The notes beneath the pieces were generated by a model, which saw only the letters and a list, made by a program, of their open reading frames with translations, made no database searches and was not told the DNA's origin. Positions 1 to 10,500 of a stretch of 64,000 bases of DNA are shown in pieces. Location of the stretch: positions 8,158,367 to 8,222,366 of the forward strand of contig JABACO010000012.1 of assembly GCA_013339895.1 (NCBI GenBank). The letters run 5' to 3'. Every line of letters begins with the position of its first letter. Positions within the stretch are counted from its first letter, which is position 1. The translations under genes were made by a program, and so were the position numbers. This DNA is from Ephydatia muelleri (Eukaryota > Porifera > Demospongiae > Spongillida > Spongillidae).

Positions 1-1301
1 AGGAGAGGCTCGAGTCACCCCGGAGGGAGGAAGTAGTTCCCACAGCTGCGATGTCGTCGTCATCGACAACACAGGCAGGGGTGGTGCAGAAGTCCAACAT
101 CAAGGTGATCGAGTCGCTTGAGCAGAGACTCTCGGTTGGAAAGATGGCCACTTCTTCAGCAGAGACGACCGTTCCTCCTATGGACCCCAGCGTGGAAGTC
201 ACTAGCCCTCCGAAGGACAAGGAGGAATTTGAGGCGTCAGGGGCGGTGCCCCCCAAGGAGAAGGGGGTGGGGAAGAGTGGTGGTACTGGGGAGGAGGAGG
301 GCATAGTTGAAGGGACGCAAGCTACAAAGCCAAAGAGGTATTCGTCAAGGCGACAGCAGAAGACGGGTGAGAGCGGAGGAGACTTGCTCATGGGCAGTGA
401 AGGTAACCCCTGGTGGTGTTTGCAAATGGGGGGAGAGAGGAATAAAGAGTTTAGGTGTCGAGCTGATTTAGACAGGCAGCTAATAAATGGGGGTGGGGTA
501 CTCTGCCATTGAGTAATTGAGTACCCAAATTGGTTTTGCTCTAGGATATGGAGTGATGAACGAGATCACTATGCAAAATAAGGTGCCTGCAATTGACCAC
601 TCAGATTGCGAGATTTCATTGCACTAATTGTTACATTGCCCTGGTCCCTGGTTTCACCCACTAATTTATAATAACTATTACATTTGACCCTTTTTTTTTT
701 TTTTTTTGCTGCTGCTGCTGCTGTAGATGTGATACAATTGGGCTATGGTCCCCATGGTAACCCCATGGTCCCCATGCCATGGATGGGCAACTACCAGGCC
801 TACCTTGCACACCAGATGCAACAGATGAAGCTGATGATGTCGCAGCCCCCCGGGATGATGTCGCAGCCCCCTGGGATGATGTCGCAGCCCCCCATGATGA
901 TGTCACAACCCCCTGGGGTGATGGAGATGGGTTACCCCCCGGGTTTCATGCCTTACATGTACCCTGCTCAGCCTGCGTACTGGCAGCTTCCTCCTCCCCA
1001 TTCCGCTGCCCCCCTTGATTCTTACCCTGCCATGATCCCCCCCTCAGCGCCGGTACCCATTCCCGGCATGGAAGGGGGGGAGGGTGGGTTGTCGGCAGCT
1101 GGTGGCGGGCCCTCGTACGTCCCAGTACTACCCATGGGCAGCTTGTACATGCCCCAGGTGGCGTTGGATCAGCAGAGAGTGAGCAATAGCCCCTCGCTTC
1201 CTGTGACAGCAAAGCGAAGTCAAGCCATTCCTATTGTTTCTCCTCCACCACCACAACAACAAGACACCCCTGCGGAGGTAATGTTTTGTAAGTCTTTTTG
1301 A
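1..1301 (+). CDS. CASC3: C-terminal exons of a CASC3/Barentsz (MLN51)-like exon-junction-complex protein, 5' truncated by window edge
   Basis: The reading frame is open from base 3 with no stop before the Met at 51, so the window probably cuts into an exon. The first exon appears to end at 402 (GT at 403). The second starts at 727 after a long T/CTG pyrimidine tract ending in TAG, and the phase-1 join keeps the frame. The protein is acidic, then basic (KPKRYSSRRQQ), then rich in Pro, Met, Gln and Tyr with MSQPPG repeats, and ends in a PPPP stretch near 1250. The KRYSS-Q/R-Q motif followed by a long Pro/Tyr/Met tail ending in PPPP matches my memory of the C-terminus of animal CASC3, which binds eIF4A3 in the exon junction complex. 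The SELOR domain that would prove this lies off the left edge. The frame ends at 1301 unless a GT at 1278 is used as a donor. It could be another low-complexity RNA-binding protein. Confidence 0.55.
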
Positions 1302-1997
1302 ACCCCTGTTTGATGTAAACCTTTTTTTAATCTCTCCAATTTATTGTTTTTCGCTTCGCCGCGAAATTCTCTAGTTTTGAAAGAAAACACCACTTGTGTA
1401 TTTTTGATGTTTATGTCTTTTTTTTTTGGCCAATCATTGTGACTATGGTCGTATCAGGTTGCGCAACAATTGTGTTACCCCAGTAACGTCCGTGAACGGA
1501 GAAGAATGGATACCACGTAATTACCGATACAGTAAACATGTTTGTGTTATTGATCTCTGCAGCGACTGATGGTTTCACCATGGTCGTGAATTAATGACGC
1601 CGCTGAGAAAAAGCTTTACTTATTGGTTATCGAAACCAAGCAAAGTGAAACTTAGTGCAGTATCACACAATACTATATTGTACGTCGGGCATCTTTAACG
1701 TAACCACGCAACGTGGAGCGTGACATAGCAAATATGTTTTTATGCCGAGTTGCACATCTACTATCACTACTGCTACTACTCAGGAGTTCCACGCATGTGC
1801 GAGGTTGGGGGAATGAATTCCAACTGCGTCACTCCAAGCACCACAGCAACAGACGTCTATTATTGCATGCAATAAGTCACTGCCTACGCCCCCAAACAGA
1901 GTGGTCATAACAACGATTTTGTAGTCTAAACAAATCAACGACAGCATAAATTGATTAATTCTTATAATAATAATGCATATACATGTACTTAAAGTCT
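1302..1997. other. Intergenic, nothing recognised
   Basis: AT-rich single-copy-looking sequence after the CASC3-like exons. I see no coding exon with splice sites, no tandem repeat and no convincing polyadenylation signal. Confidence 0.5.
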
Positions 1998-2130
1998 TTA
2001 CGAAAGTGAAGACGACCTAGCCAGTAATGCCCTAGCGTTGGCCCTGACCAGGCCAATACTTAGTCTTCCATAAAGCCCAGACACCGCAGAAGACTTGGGA
2101 CAGCCTGTTCGAGTGGCAATCCTTATTATT
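1998..2130 (-). mobile_element. C-terminal scrap of the same retroelement family as 2175-2890
   Basis: Read on the minus strand, about 2070 to 2000 encodes the family's last residues, GLVRANARALLAR, followed by a stop. The same motif recurs at 2820-2850 (+) and 3100-3130 (-). Upstream on the minus strand the match is lost within about 60 bases, so this is a short relic. Confidence 0.6.
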
Positions 2131-2174
2131 ATTAATACTAAACACTCACTCCTCAGCACAAGTAGACAGGACAC

Positions 2175-2890
2175 GATTATTGGGTCTCTGTAGTTCCATC
2201 AATCAGCCTCGGTTTGCACTTTGAACCACAGGAGTTTAATACAGCACTAAAATGGTGGCTTGGGATTAACCCCTCAATGTGTTTAGGCGGCAATTTAATC
2301 TTTGTCCAGGTAATTCACTTCACCCTTTGTGGTATCATTATGTAACCTGCAAGAGAGGCGGCGATGTCACTTTGAGGCATAATGCGTTACGTAATGTGCT
2401 ATTCAATACCTTCCGTAGAGCTGGCTTGTCATCACATCTTGAGGTTGGTAGTGGCTGGGGTCAGGAGAGTTCAAGGACCCATCCAGCAGACATTCTAGTC
2501 ACCAATTGGGACAACGGCATTTCAGCAGCCTTCGATGTCACTGTTGCAGCTCCGCTCAATTCTAGTACAATTACGGAAGCGGGCATGTACTCAGGTGCTG
2601 CAGCAAGAGCAGCTGAGCTCAGAAAGCACACTCACAATGACTCTAAATGTGCTGAACTAAGTTGGAAATGTATTCCGCTGGCGGTAGAGTGTTATGGTGC
2701 ATGGGGTCCAGAGGCTCTAAAGGCCTTCTCACAAGTAGCCACTCATTTAGCCATTTGTGGGAATACCTCTAAATCTATGGCATTGACTGACCTCTTTGGT
2801 TGCCTCAGTCACTCACTGATTAGAGCTAATGCTCATGCCATTCTGAGTCGTTCCTACTCCCACCTTATGCAGCAGGTGGATAAACTTTAA
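2175..2890 (+). mobile_element. Decayed C-terminal part of an RT-type retroelement with an R2-like zinc finger and restriction-like endonuclease
   Basis: The 203-codon frame from 2279, plus an out-of-frame stretch from 2240, aligns with the minus-strand copy at 3060-4121. Shared blocks are TALKWWLGI, then RHN-L, then a PADILVTNW...AFDVTV segment, then AAARAAELRKHT, CIPLAVE-YG-WG and LIRANA-ALSRSYS. The spacing of Cys/His residues before a P-(A)D...D-x-T-V segment fits the CCHC plus PD-(D/E)XK endonuclease tail of R2-clade non-LTR elements; that family assignment is an inference. The Cys pair of the finger is damaged here. No reverse transcriptase core is present, so this copy is truncated and inactive. 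The frame ends cleanly at 2890, probably the natural C-terminus. Confidence 0.75.
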
Positions 2891-3059
2891 TTTGTGTGTA
2901 TTCATTTGTATTGTGTGTATGTATTCTTTTATCAAAAACATTTTAGTTTTGAATACTATACATAGATTGTACACAGCACCACAGCAGGTAATGCACGCTA
3001 TTACTACTATGTAAATGTGCACACACAAAATATACAACGACTATGTCTGAACAGCTGAT

Positions 3060-4121
3060 TATCGACCTATAGTTAAGAGAGCCGACGCCATATGCTCGGG
3101 ATAGCAGTGCCCTTGCATTTGCTCTGACTAGAACCAAGTTGAGCCTACCATACAGTGTTGAGGTGGCATGCGATTTGGAGCAATTTAGTCCAGCAGCCAG
3201 GCATGAGGCAAGGCGTGAAAGATGTAAGCGTGCTTCCGCTCCCCAGCAACCATAAGTCTCAACAGCTAAAGGTATGCATGACCAGCCTAGCTCTGAGCAC
3301 TTAACATCGTTGGAGGCATGCTTCCTTTGTTTGGAAACCCGGGCAGATGATCCTGCTGTCAGACAGGCTTCATTGAGAGGATGCTTTGATTAAGCGGTGA
3401 TGCAACAGTGAGATCAAAAGCTGCAGGTTTCCCCAGATCCCAATTTGGCACTAGGACATCAGCTGGCCGGGTGTGCCGTTCATCATGCCCCAAACCACTT
3501 CCTACCTCCATTTGTCCACCAACACCAGCCTGTCTGCAGGATTCAAAAAAGGTATTCCTAAGTTGGTTGTGGCGTGACACTACATCCCCATTATATATAC
3601 ATGTTAGGGCGTGGTGACCTAAGGGATCTAACGACTGGGTTGAACAAGATGGGCACCTACTACCACCAAACATGTCAATCAATACCTAGCCACCATTTTA
3701 AGGCTGTTTGGAATTCAGCTGTGTCAAGGTGGAGGTTAAGACCTGGGGAGGGTATAACTGATAGCCAAGAAGCTGCAAGGTTTGATGAAGCAGACATTAA
3801 ACGAGCCCTGTTTGGAATAGAGGATGCATCAAAAAGCAACAGAAACTGCTTGTTCTCTATTTTAGTGGACAGCATCTTTTGGGTCGTTGGAGAATTAAGC
3901 AACTCATCAATAGAAATGACCTCTGCCTGGGAAACACCTGCATTAAAGTGGTCCAAAGATTGGAGAAGATGGTGACTAGTATTGGTAGCAAAGCCCGACA
4001 TCGAAAAGGAAGACATGAATGCTGCTGATGGGTGTAATGATGCACTGCGAAGCCCCAGACCACCCCTGCTCAGACTCAACTGGGCCTGCTGCCAAACTGA
4101 ATCAGATGGATCAATGCACAT
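3060..4121 (-). mobile_element. Second copy of the R2-like endonuclease retroelement, inverted, with frameshifts
   Basis: Minus-strand reading runs 4121 to 3675, shifts frame near 3680, continues 3682 to 3359, shifts again near 3370, and ends near 3070. It starts with QAQLSLSRGGLGLRSA, the usual tail of the reverse transcriptase thumb in such elements. The zinc finger is intact in this copy (C-x2-C-x9-H-x4-C, starting CPSC and ending ALTC) and is followed by RPADVLVPNW and AAFDLTVASPL, the candidate endonuclease active site. After the second shift come CSELGW-CIPLAVETYGCWG and LVRANARALLSRAYG. Together with the copies at 1998-2130 and 2175-2890 it forms a mixed-orientation cluster of the same 3' end, as expected for 5'-truncated insertions. 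Confidence 0.78.
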
Positions 4122-4343
4122 GCTATCTGAAAAAGTCTGGCGGACCTAACATTAAAAAGATGAATTGTGCTGATAATAATTGTATAGACAGACACGAATG
4201 TAGATGCTTCAGTCATTCTTCTCTATAACTTTCAGATATGGAATTCCTGCAAAGAACTGCACAAAAGGAAGGGAAGGTGGTGGGTTGGAAGGAAAATACC
4301 ATATTACACCACGTGCATGTTCCCACAGCAGATGCACGCACCA
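4122..4343. other. Intergenic, nothing recognised
   Basis: Between the retroelement fragment and the first dinucleotide array. No exon or repeat unit seen. Confidence 0.4.
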
Positions 4344-4392
<49 letters not shown>

Positions 4393-4400
4393 CACACACA
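4344..4400. repeat. (CA)n microsatellite
   Basis: Nearly pure CA dinucleotide run of about 50 bases. Confidence 0.95.
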
Positions 4401-4634
4401 AATGAAAGACACCTTGTAAGCACCCATACAAATACATTTATAAAATACAGGCTAATCTAACTACAATGTGTCTTGATTCCAACCAACTAACAAGTAAACA
4501 CCACACACTGAAGTGACATATAAGGAGTTGTGTGACCACAGCATCCAGACACTGACTGTACATAAATTTGGAACATAGAAACATGATACAAAAACAAAAC
4601 TATAAACTGTAACTGCTGGAGAAAACACATAACA

Positions 4635-4775
4635 TACATACGCACACACATAACACACACACATACACACACACACACTCACACACACACACACACACAT
4701 AACATACATACACACACACATAACACACACACATACACACACATACACACACACATACAGACACACATATACACA

Positions 4776-4821
<46 letters not shown>
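4635..4821. repeat. Compound (CA)n / (CATA) microsatellite
   Basis: About 190 bases of CA repeats interrupted by ATA and ACATACA blocks, ending in a pure CA run. The Cys/Val-rich reading frames here are repeat artefacts. Confidence 0.95.
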
Positions 4822-4823
<2 letters not shown>

Positions 4824-4920
4824 GCACCTGCAAGGCACATGGACGCTTCAAATGCTCCAATCGAATTCGACAGCTACAGAAGAAAAAAAGTTAAAAATAA
4901 TGCGAATAACTCATATCCTG

Positions 4921-4998
4921 ATATATCAGGATATATCAGGATATATCAGGATATATCAGGATATATCAGGATATATCAGGATATATCAGGATATAGAT
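4921..4998. repeat. 10-bp tandem array ATATATCAGG
   Basis: Seven perfect copies of ATATATCAGG followed by a degenerate half copy. The unit is almost self-complementary in its ATATAT part. Confidence 0.95.
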
Positions 4999-5158
4999 AT
5001 ATCATGAAGTAACATAGGCTAATAGCACAGACCCATAACTAGCCTAATTAACGACATTGTGTTGCATGGATGGATGACCATGACCACTCAAGTGTGTAAA
5101 CCATCGAGCACTTTAGGGGCTATTTGCAATGCCGAGCTCGTGGGGTATATGACCTTCA

Positions 5159-5682
5159 TCTTCTTCAATGCTAGCCTCCTCCTTCAATGCTAGCCCCCTC
5201 CTTCAATGCTAGCCTCCTCCTTCAATGCTAGCCCCCTCCTTCAATGCTAGCCCCCTCCTTCAATGCTAGCCCCCTCCTTCAATGCTAGCCCCCTCCTTCA
5301 ATGCTAGCCCCCTCCTTCAATGCTAGCCCCCTCCTTCAATGCTAGCCTCCTCCTTCAATGCTAGCCCCCTCCTTCAATGCTAGCCCCCTCCTTCAATGCT
5401 AGCCCCCTCCTTCAATGCTAGCCCCCTCCTTCAATGCTAGCCCCCTCCTTCAATGCTAGCCCCCTCCTTCAATGCTAGCCCCCTCCTTCAATGCTAGCCC
5501 CCTCCTTCAATGCTAGCCCCCTCCTTCAATGCTAGCCCCCTCCTTCAATGCTAGCCCCCTCCTTCAATGCTAGCCCCCTCCTTCAATGCTAGCCTCCTCC
5601 TTCAATGATAGCCTCCTCCTTCAATGCCAGCCCCCTCCTTCAATGCTAGCCTCCTCCTTCAATGCTAGCCTCTTACTTTGAG
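5159..5682. repeat. 19-bp minisatellite, about 27 copies
   Basis: The unit is CTCCTTCAATGCTAGCCCC. Copies in the middle are identical; edge copies carry C/T changes (CCTCCT instead of CCCCCT), the usual pattern of an array that homogenises from the centre. Confidence 0.95.
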
Positions 5683-6018
5683 TTCTCCTCCAAATAGCAG
5701 CTCAATCACTGAAGTTGGCAAAACAAAGCCATTATAGGGCACTCCATTCATGGATCCAATGCTCCTCTATCAAGAACTACACCACATACTAAATTTTCCC
5801 AGGATATTCTAAGGGAAACAAGTTCCTGATTTCATCAGGAAACAGTTTGACTCAAATGGGCGACAAGAAGCCACTGCATGCAAGTGTGTACACACATGCA
5901 GGAGGGAGGGAGCAAGCAACGTGTGTCTGAAGCAACACAAGTACGTGTGCGCATCACCACTTGGAAGTATGGGTAGAGAAACTGTGTGTGCTTTCCGTTC
6001 AAGCCTCCCATCTCTTCG
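5683..6018. other. Intergenic, nothing recognised
   Basis: No exon, hairpin or repeat unit that I can support. Confidence 0.4.
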
Positions 6019-6069
6019 ATCGATCGATCGATCGATCGATCGATTGATTGATCGATCGATAGAGAGAGA

Positions 6070-6165
<96 letters not shown>
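6019..6165. repeat. Compound (ATCG)n then (GA)n microsatellite
   Basis: A short self-complementary ATCG run (to about 6058) joins directly to about 105 bases of GA. The Arg/Glu and Ser/Leu frames across it are artefacts. Confidence 0.95.
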
Positions 6166-6166
<1 letters not shown>

Positions 6167-6687
6167 GACCAAACACATGACCTCCAATCGTGTTTGCACA
6201 ATATATTAACACAGCTGCAGAAAACTAGTTGGAGTGGCTGCTACAATGGTCTGCCGGCACCAGACACAAAACCAGTGCAACCTACACACAGGTGAGCTTT
6301 GCACAAGTGTTTTGCTGAAAGTTGCTTCATTTGAGGTTAAGGGATTTTTGCCGTTAAGGCAATTGTGGGTTGGCTTGACAGATTCGTGGCTCCATTAGGG
6401 CACTTGTGCAGTTTCTTCTTCCCACTCCATACTAATGGAGGAATTAGCCTTCAGGTTTAGGTATGGTATAGGCCCGCAATCACCTTAATGGTCACGTACA
6501 ATTATGTGTGTGTGTGTGTGTGTGTGTGCTGTTTAGTGTTGATATACTAAATGGCATTGTGATCATCCGCCACACTAAATACTAAACTTAGATGTATTTT
6601 AGAGTATGATATTAAAGGTCATTATCAAATGGATGAAAAAAGATTCACACAGGCACATAATTGTGTCATATTGATATATAATGCATA
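6166..6687. other. Intergenic with a short (GT)n run
   Basis: A GT dinucleotide run lies at about 6506-6529. Nothing else recognised. Confidence 0.45.
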
Positions 6688-6939
6688 TGGGACAGTTTCC
6701 GCGAAAATTGCCCCACGGTTAAAATGTTATAAAAATGCATCGCGTTTGAATCGCTATAACTTCCCAACGGTTAGCGCTATCGACTTCCTATTTTCAACAC
6801 TTCATACTACACCATTTCACTATGAAGTGTTGAAAATAGGAAGTCGATAACGTTATCCGTTGGGAAGTTATAGCGATTCAAACGCGATGCATTTTTATAA
6901 CATTTTAACCGTGGGGCAATTTTCGCGGAAACTGTCCCA
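6688..6939. mobile_element. 252-bp foldback MITE, family 1, copy 1
   Basis: The left half is repeated in inverse order in the right half over nearly the whole element (ends TGGGACAGTTTCCGCG and its complement), with a short central loop near 6810. TA dinucleotides flank both ends (6686-6687 and 6940-6941), which suits a TA target duplication as in Tc1/mariner-type elements. A second copy is at 23861-24112. It has no coding capacity. Confidence 0.9.
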
Positions 6940-7216
6940 TATTTTATATACATAATTATATATGTGGGAATTTATCCGATAAAACCGGACTTCTGCTTAT
7001 TTTTGCAACTTCCAGGACAAGCAATAATGTGACGCTGCTTACATGAAATGATGGCTAATTTAAAATTCATTGCCTCATATAATATGTGATAGGTGGTCCA
7101 ATGTTCAATACGTAAGAGTCATTTTGTAGAGGACATTGCAGACTCTCTGAAAATGAAAATTTTAAAACTTGAAAAATGAAGCAGAAGCCTGTTTGGTTTT
7201 GTCTGATTATATTGCT
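6940..7216. other. Intergenic, nothing recognised
   Basis: AT-rich spacer between two MITEs. The stretch 7110-7150 loosely resembles an internal part of MITE family 2. Confidence 0.35.
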
Positions 7217-7436
7217 TTCGCGAAAAGGGACCTAACACATGGTGTTTAAAGCTATCAAATTTTTTTTTAAAGTCTGAAATATCCTCTACACAGCGATTCT
7301 TACGCACCGAGAATTGGAGTATCTGTCATGGAGTTGTGAGGCTCTGAAATTTTCATTAGCCATACATTTCAACGCAAGCTTTACATTTTTATTTGCGTGT
7401 ACTGTAATCTACAGTGTATGCGCTAGGTCCCTTTTC
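7217..7436. mobile_element. About 220-bp MITE, family 2, copy 1
   Basis: Ends are GAAAAGGGACCTAACACAT on the left and its inverted counterpart TATGCGCTAGGTCCCTTTTC on the right. The interior (CTCTACACAGCGATTCTTACG..., CTCCATGA-type blocks on the other strand) recurs near 24.8, 26.5 and 55.3 kb. It sits just past the last ceramidase exon, so it may supply that gene's 3' UTR; an AATAAA on the minus strand is at 7388-7393. Confidence 0.8.
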
Positions 7437-7562
7437 TGCCTGTACACTGAGACGCAGTAATTATAATATACATGCAATAGGTATGTGCATGAAAAAACCA
7501 ACCTTTTGATTGCACAAAACTTTCTGCGAAACCTAAATGCTTGCCATTCTAATTACAAAAAT

Positions 7563-10500
7563 TCAGCATGGTACAAACTCTGTGGAGCAGTTGTATATTT
7601 TTCCAAGCATGCAAACAGCTTTGTTGAAAACAGTATCATCTTTTCGTGAGAAAAGCAATTTGCTACTTGAAAAAAAAAAAAAAAAGGTCTTAGAGTCAAA
7701 TCTTTTCCATAGTGCCCAGCACATATCATGCATGTATACATGATAAGAGACAAAAAACATTGACCAAATCATCCTTAGCCAACAACAGACACATATGTGT
7801 CTTAACTACTTGGGGATACTAACAAGACCACCTTAAGTAGCCGTATATGTTATTCTATTTCATGCCCACCTCCACTCACCTAAGAAGTATTTGGAAGTAT
7901 GTCCCTAGGCCAGCAAATAGGTGCCACCAAGCGTGGAACTGCGTGATACCGTACGCCAACAAGGGCACATCTTTCCTCAATAATCTGACAGGGATAAATA
8001 CACAAAGCGACGAGATAAAAACACGCCAGCGTCCATACATTAACGTACTGTACAATGACGAATCTCTCATTCAAATAAATTGTACTTGTTTCAACAGAAA
8101 AAAAGAAAAAAATACTTTAATAAAAGTCCTATTAATAACTGTGTGGTCTTAAGTGTGTACACAGCATGCACTAGCATTAGAGTCTTTGCTGGTACCCTTT
8201 GGTTCATACGTGCTTTACCGTAAAAAAATATCAACAGTCACGGCAGAGAGACAGTAAAGAGGGGGTGTGGTCAGTGAAGAGAGGTGTGGTCAGCAAAGTG
8301 GGTGTAGTCAGAAAAGAGAGGGTGGAGTGAAGAATGAGGTGGAGGGTAGTGGAGTACGATATGTGCAAAGAGGAGAGTAGCGCATGAATGATGTAATGAA
8401 CACATACCTATAAACATACACAGATATGCACACACACACAGATATGCTCATGCACACATGCACATTCTCACACAGTCGCAGTGTGCACTGACGAGACACC
8501 CACCTCAAATGTGGACACATCATGTTGTCAATGTTCCAGAGAATGAATGCAAGGAGATACCTTGGTGTGTGTGGGGGGAGGGAGAGAGAGAGGGAGGGAG
8601 GGGGAGGAAAGGGAGAGGGTGGAGAAGTGTGAAATGTGTGTGTGTATGTGTGTGTGTGTGCATGCACATGTGAGAGTATGTGTGTGTGTGTGGTGTGTGT
8701 GTGTTTGTGTTCAACGCATGTGTGTGCATTGTATTACTGTATCTGCTGATGTTTGTATGGGTGTGTGTGTGTGGGGGGGGGGGGGTGGGAATAAAGTCAT
8801 CATATCCTTACAAGGCAAATGAAGTGAGTCCAAAGTAAAGGTATTTCCAGGAATTGTAGGATCTGTGTATGTATGGATAAGACACTATGATGTTGGGAAG
8901 GACCACACAATGTACAACGCCCCCTCCCCCCTCCCCCCCTTTCCCATTTCTGTCTCCCCATATGTAGCCCAATGTACTGTATTGCAGAACATATGGCCCA
9001 TCATGTGACACCTTAACACTGGAGGTGTTGATTTCATTTGGTGACATTACAGAGACAATAGAGAAATAGAAACTTAGTTACCATGTAATGAATCTTAAAT
9101 CAATTAAAAAAATCATGTCTGTGTCAACTCTCAATAGCTACAGTAGCTGAAAACAGAGCCATAACAAGATATCATGTGATTTTACTAAGAATCCTGTCAC
9201 ATGCGATCACCTGATTCTCAAGAGGATCCACGTTTCCATGGTTAAATAAAGAAAACACTTCACATGTGCATGTGCCCCTTTTTGTCACATTGTTGCAATA
9301 CGCTTCTGACTATTTACTGCACCTGTCTTGCCTAAGCCTTCCATATTTACTGCACCTGTCTTGCCTAAGCCTTCCATCTTTACTGCACCTGTCTTGCCTA
9401 AGCCTTCCATCTTTACTGTACCTGTCTTGCCTAAGCCTTCCATCTTTACTGCACCTGTCTTGCCTAAGCCTTCCATCTTTACTGCACCTGTCTTGCCTAA
9501 GCCTTCCATCTTTACTGCACCTGTCTTGCCTAAGCCTTCCATATCTACTGTACCTGTCTTGCCTAAGCCTTCCATATCTACTGTACCTGTCTTGCCTAAG
9601 CCTTCCGTGATTCAGCAGAACACAGACATGTGATCTCCGTGTGATTCATATGACCTCAACCCAATTTGCACTCACCTCAGGCAGCGAAAGGTCTGCACAC
9701 AGATGGCAAGGACCATAACACCATAAGCCACCTGTAGCCGTCACCGGAAAGTGTGTGTGGGGTGGGGGGAAGCAGGAAATTAACCCCAGATAAGTGCCCA
9801 GATTAGCAATCAGACTTGTATACGCACAGACAAAACACAGCTATTGTAAATCAGATCGAAACAAAGTGACTTCAAGTCAGTACATGTATAGAACAGCATG
9901 CTTAGACTGGGATAGGCTATGTCTGCAATGTCTATAGCTCAAGGGGTTATGCAGTCAATGTCTGGAGCTCAAGGGATTATGCAATCTATATTGGGAGTTC
10001 AAGGGGTTATGCAATCAGTGTCTGGTGCTCAAGGAGTTATGCAATCTATATTGGGAGTTCAAGGGGTTATGCAATCAGTGTCTGGTGCTCAAGGAGTTAT
10101 GCAATCTATATTGGGAGTTCAAGGGGTTATGCAATCAGTGTCTGGAGCTCAAGGAGTTATGCAATCTATATTGGGAGTTCAAGGGGTTATGCAATCAGTA
10201 TCTGGAGCTCAAAGGGTTATGCAATTCTATATTGGGAGCTCAACGGTCAATGTCTGGTGCTACCAAAAAATATTGATGCAAGTAATGTGACCTTATCACA
10301 CGTTGAAAAAAACCCTCAAAACACAACTAACAAACAAAAATGATACTTACCTCATGAAATGTTGGGTCATTGATAAATATGTAGATCTGGGGAAAAAGTA
10401 ATTCATAAGGATAAATGTAACTACATTTAATATAGGCATGACAAAGGGCATTAACTAGAAACACAAATAGGAGGCACTAATTGGAGCAACATTTCGTAGT

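Noticed and set aside
5159..5682. Regular spacing suggested a CRISPR-like array
   Set aside because: There are no unique spacers; the 19-bp unit is directly tandem, and the genome is eukaryotic.
7876..8074. The 64-codon minus frame MRDSSLY...ILLR as a stand-alone gene
   Set aside because: Its second half is ceramidase exon 10 with a clear acceptor at 7984 and donor at 7880; the first half is intron.
9266..10290. Repeat-protein-like frames (LPKPSIFTAP, SGAQGVMQS)
   Set aside because: They coincide exactly with minisatellites whose unit lengths (33 and 30 bp) are multiples of three, inside ceramidase introns.
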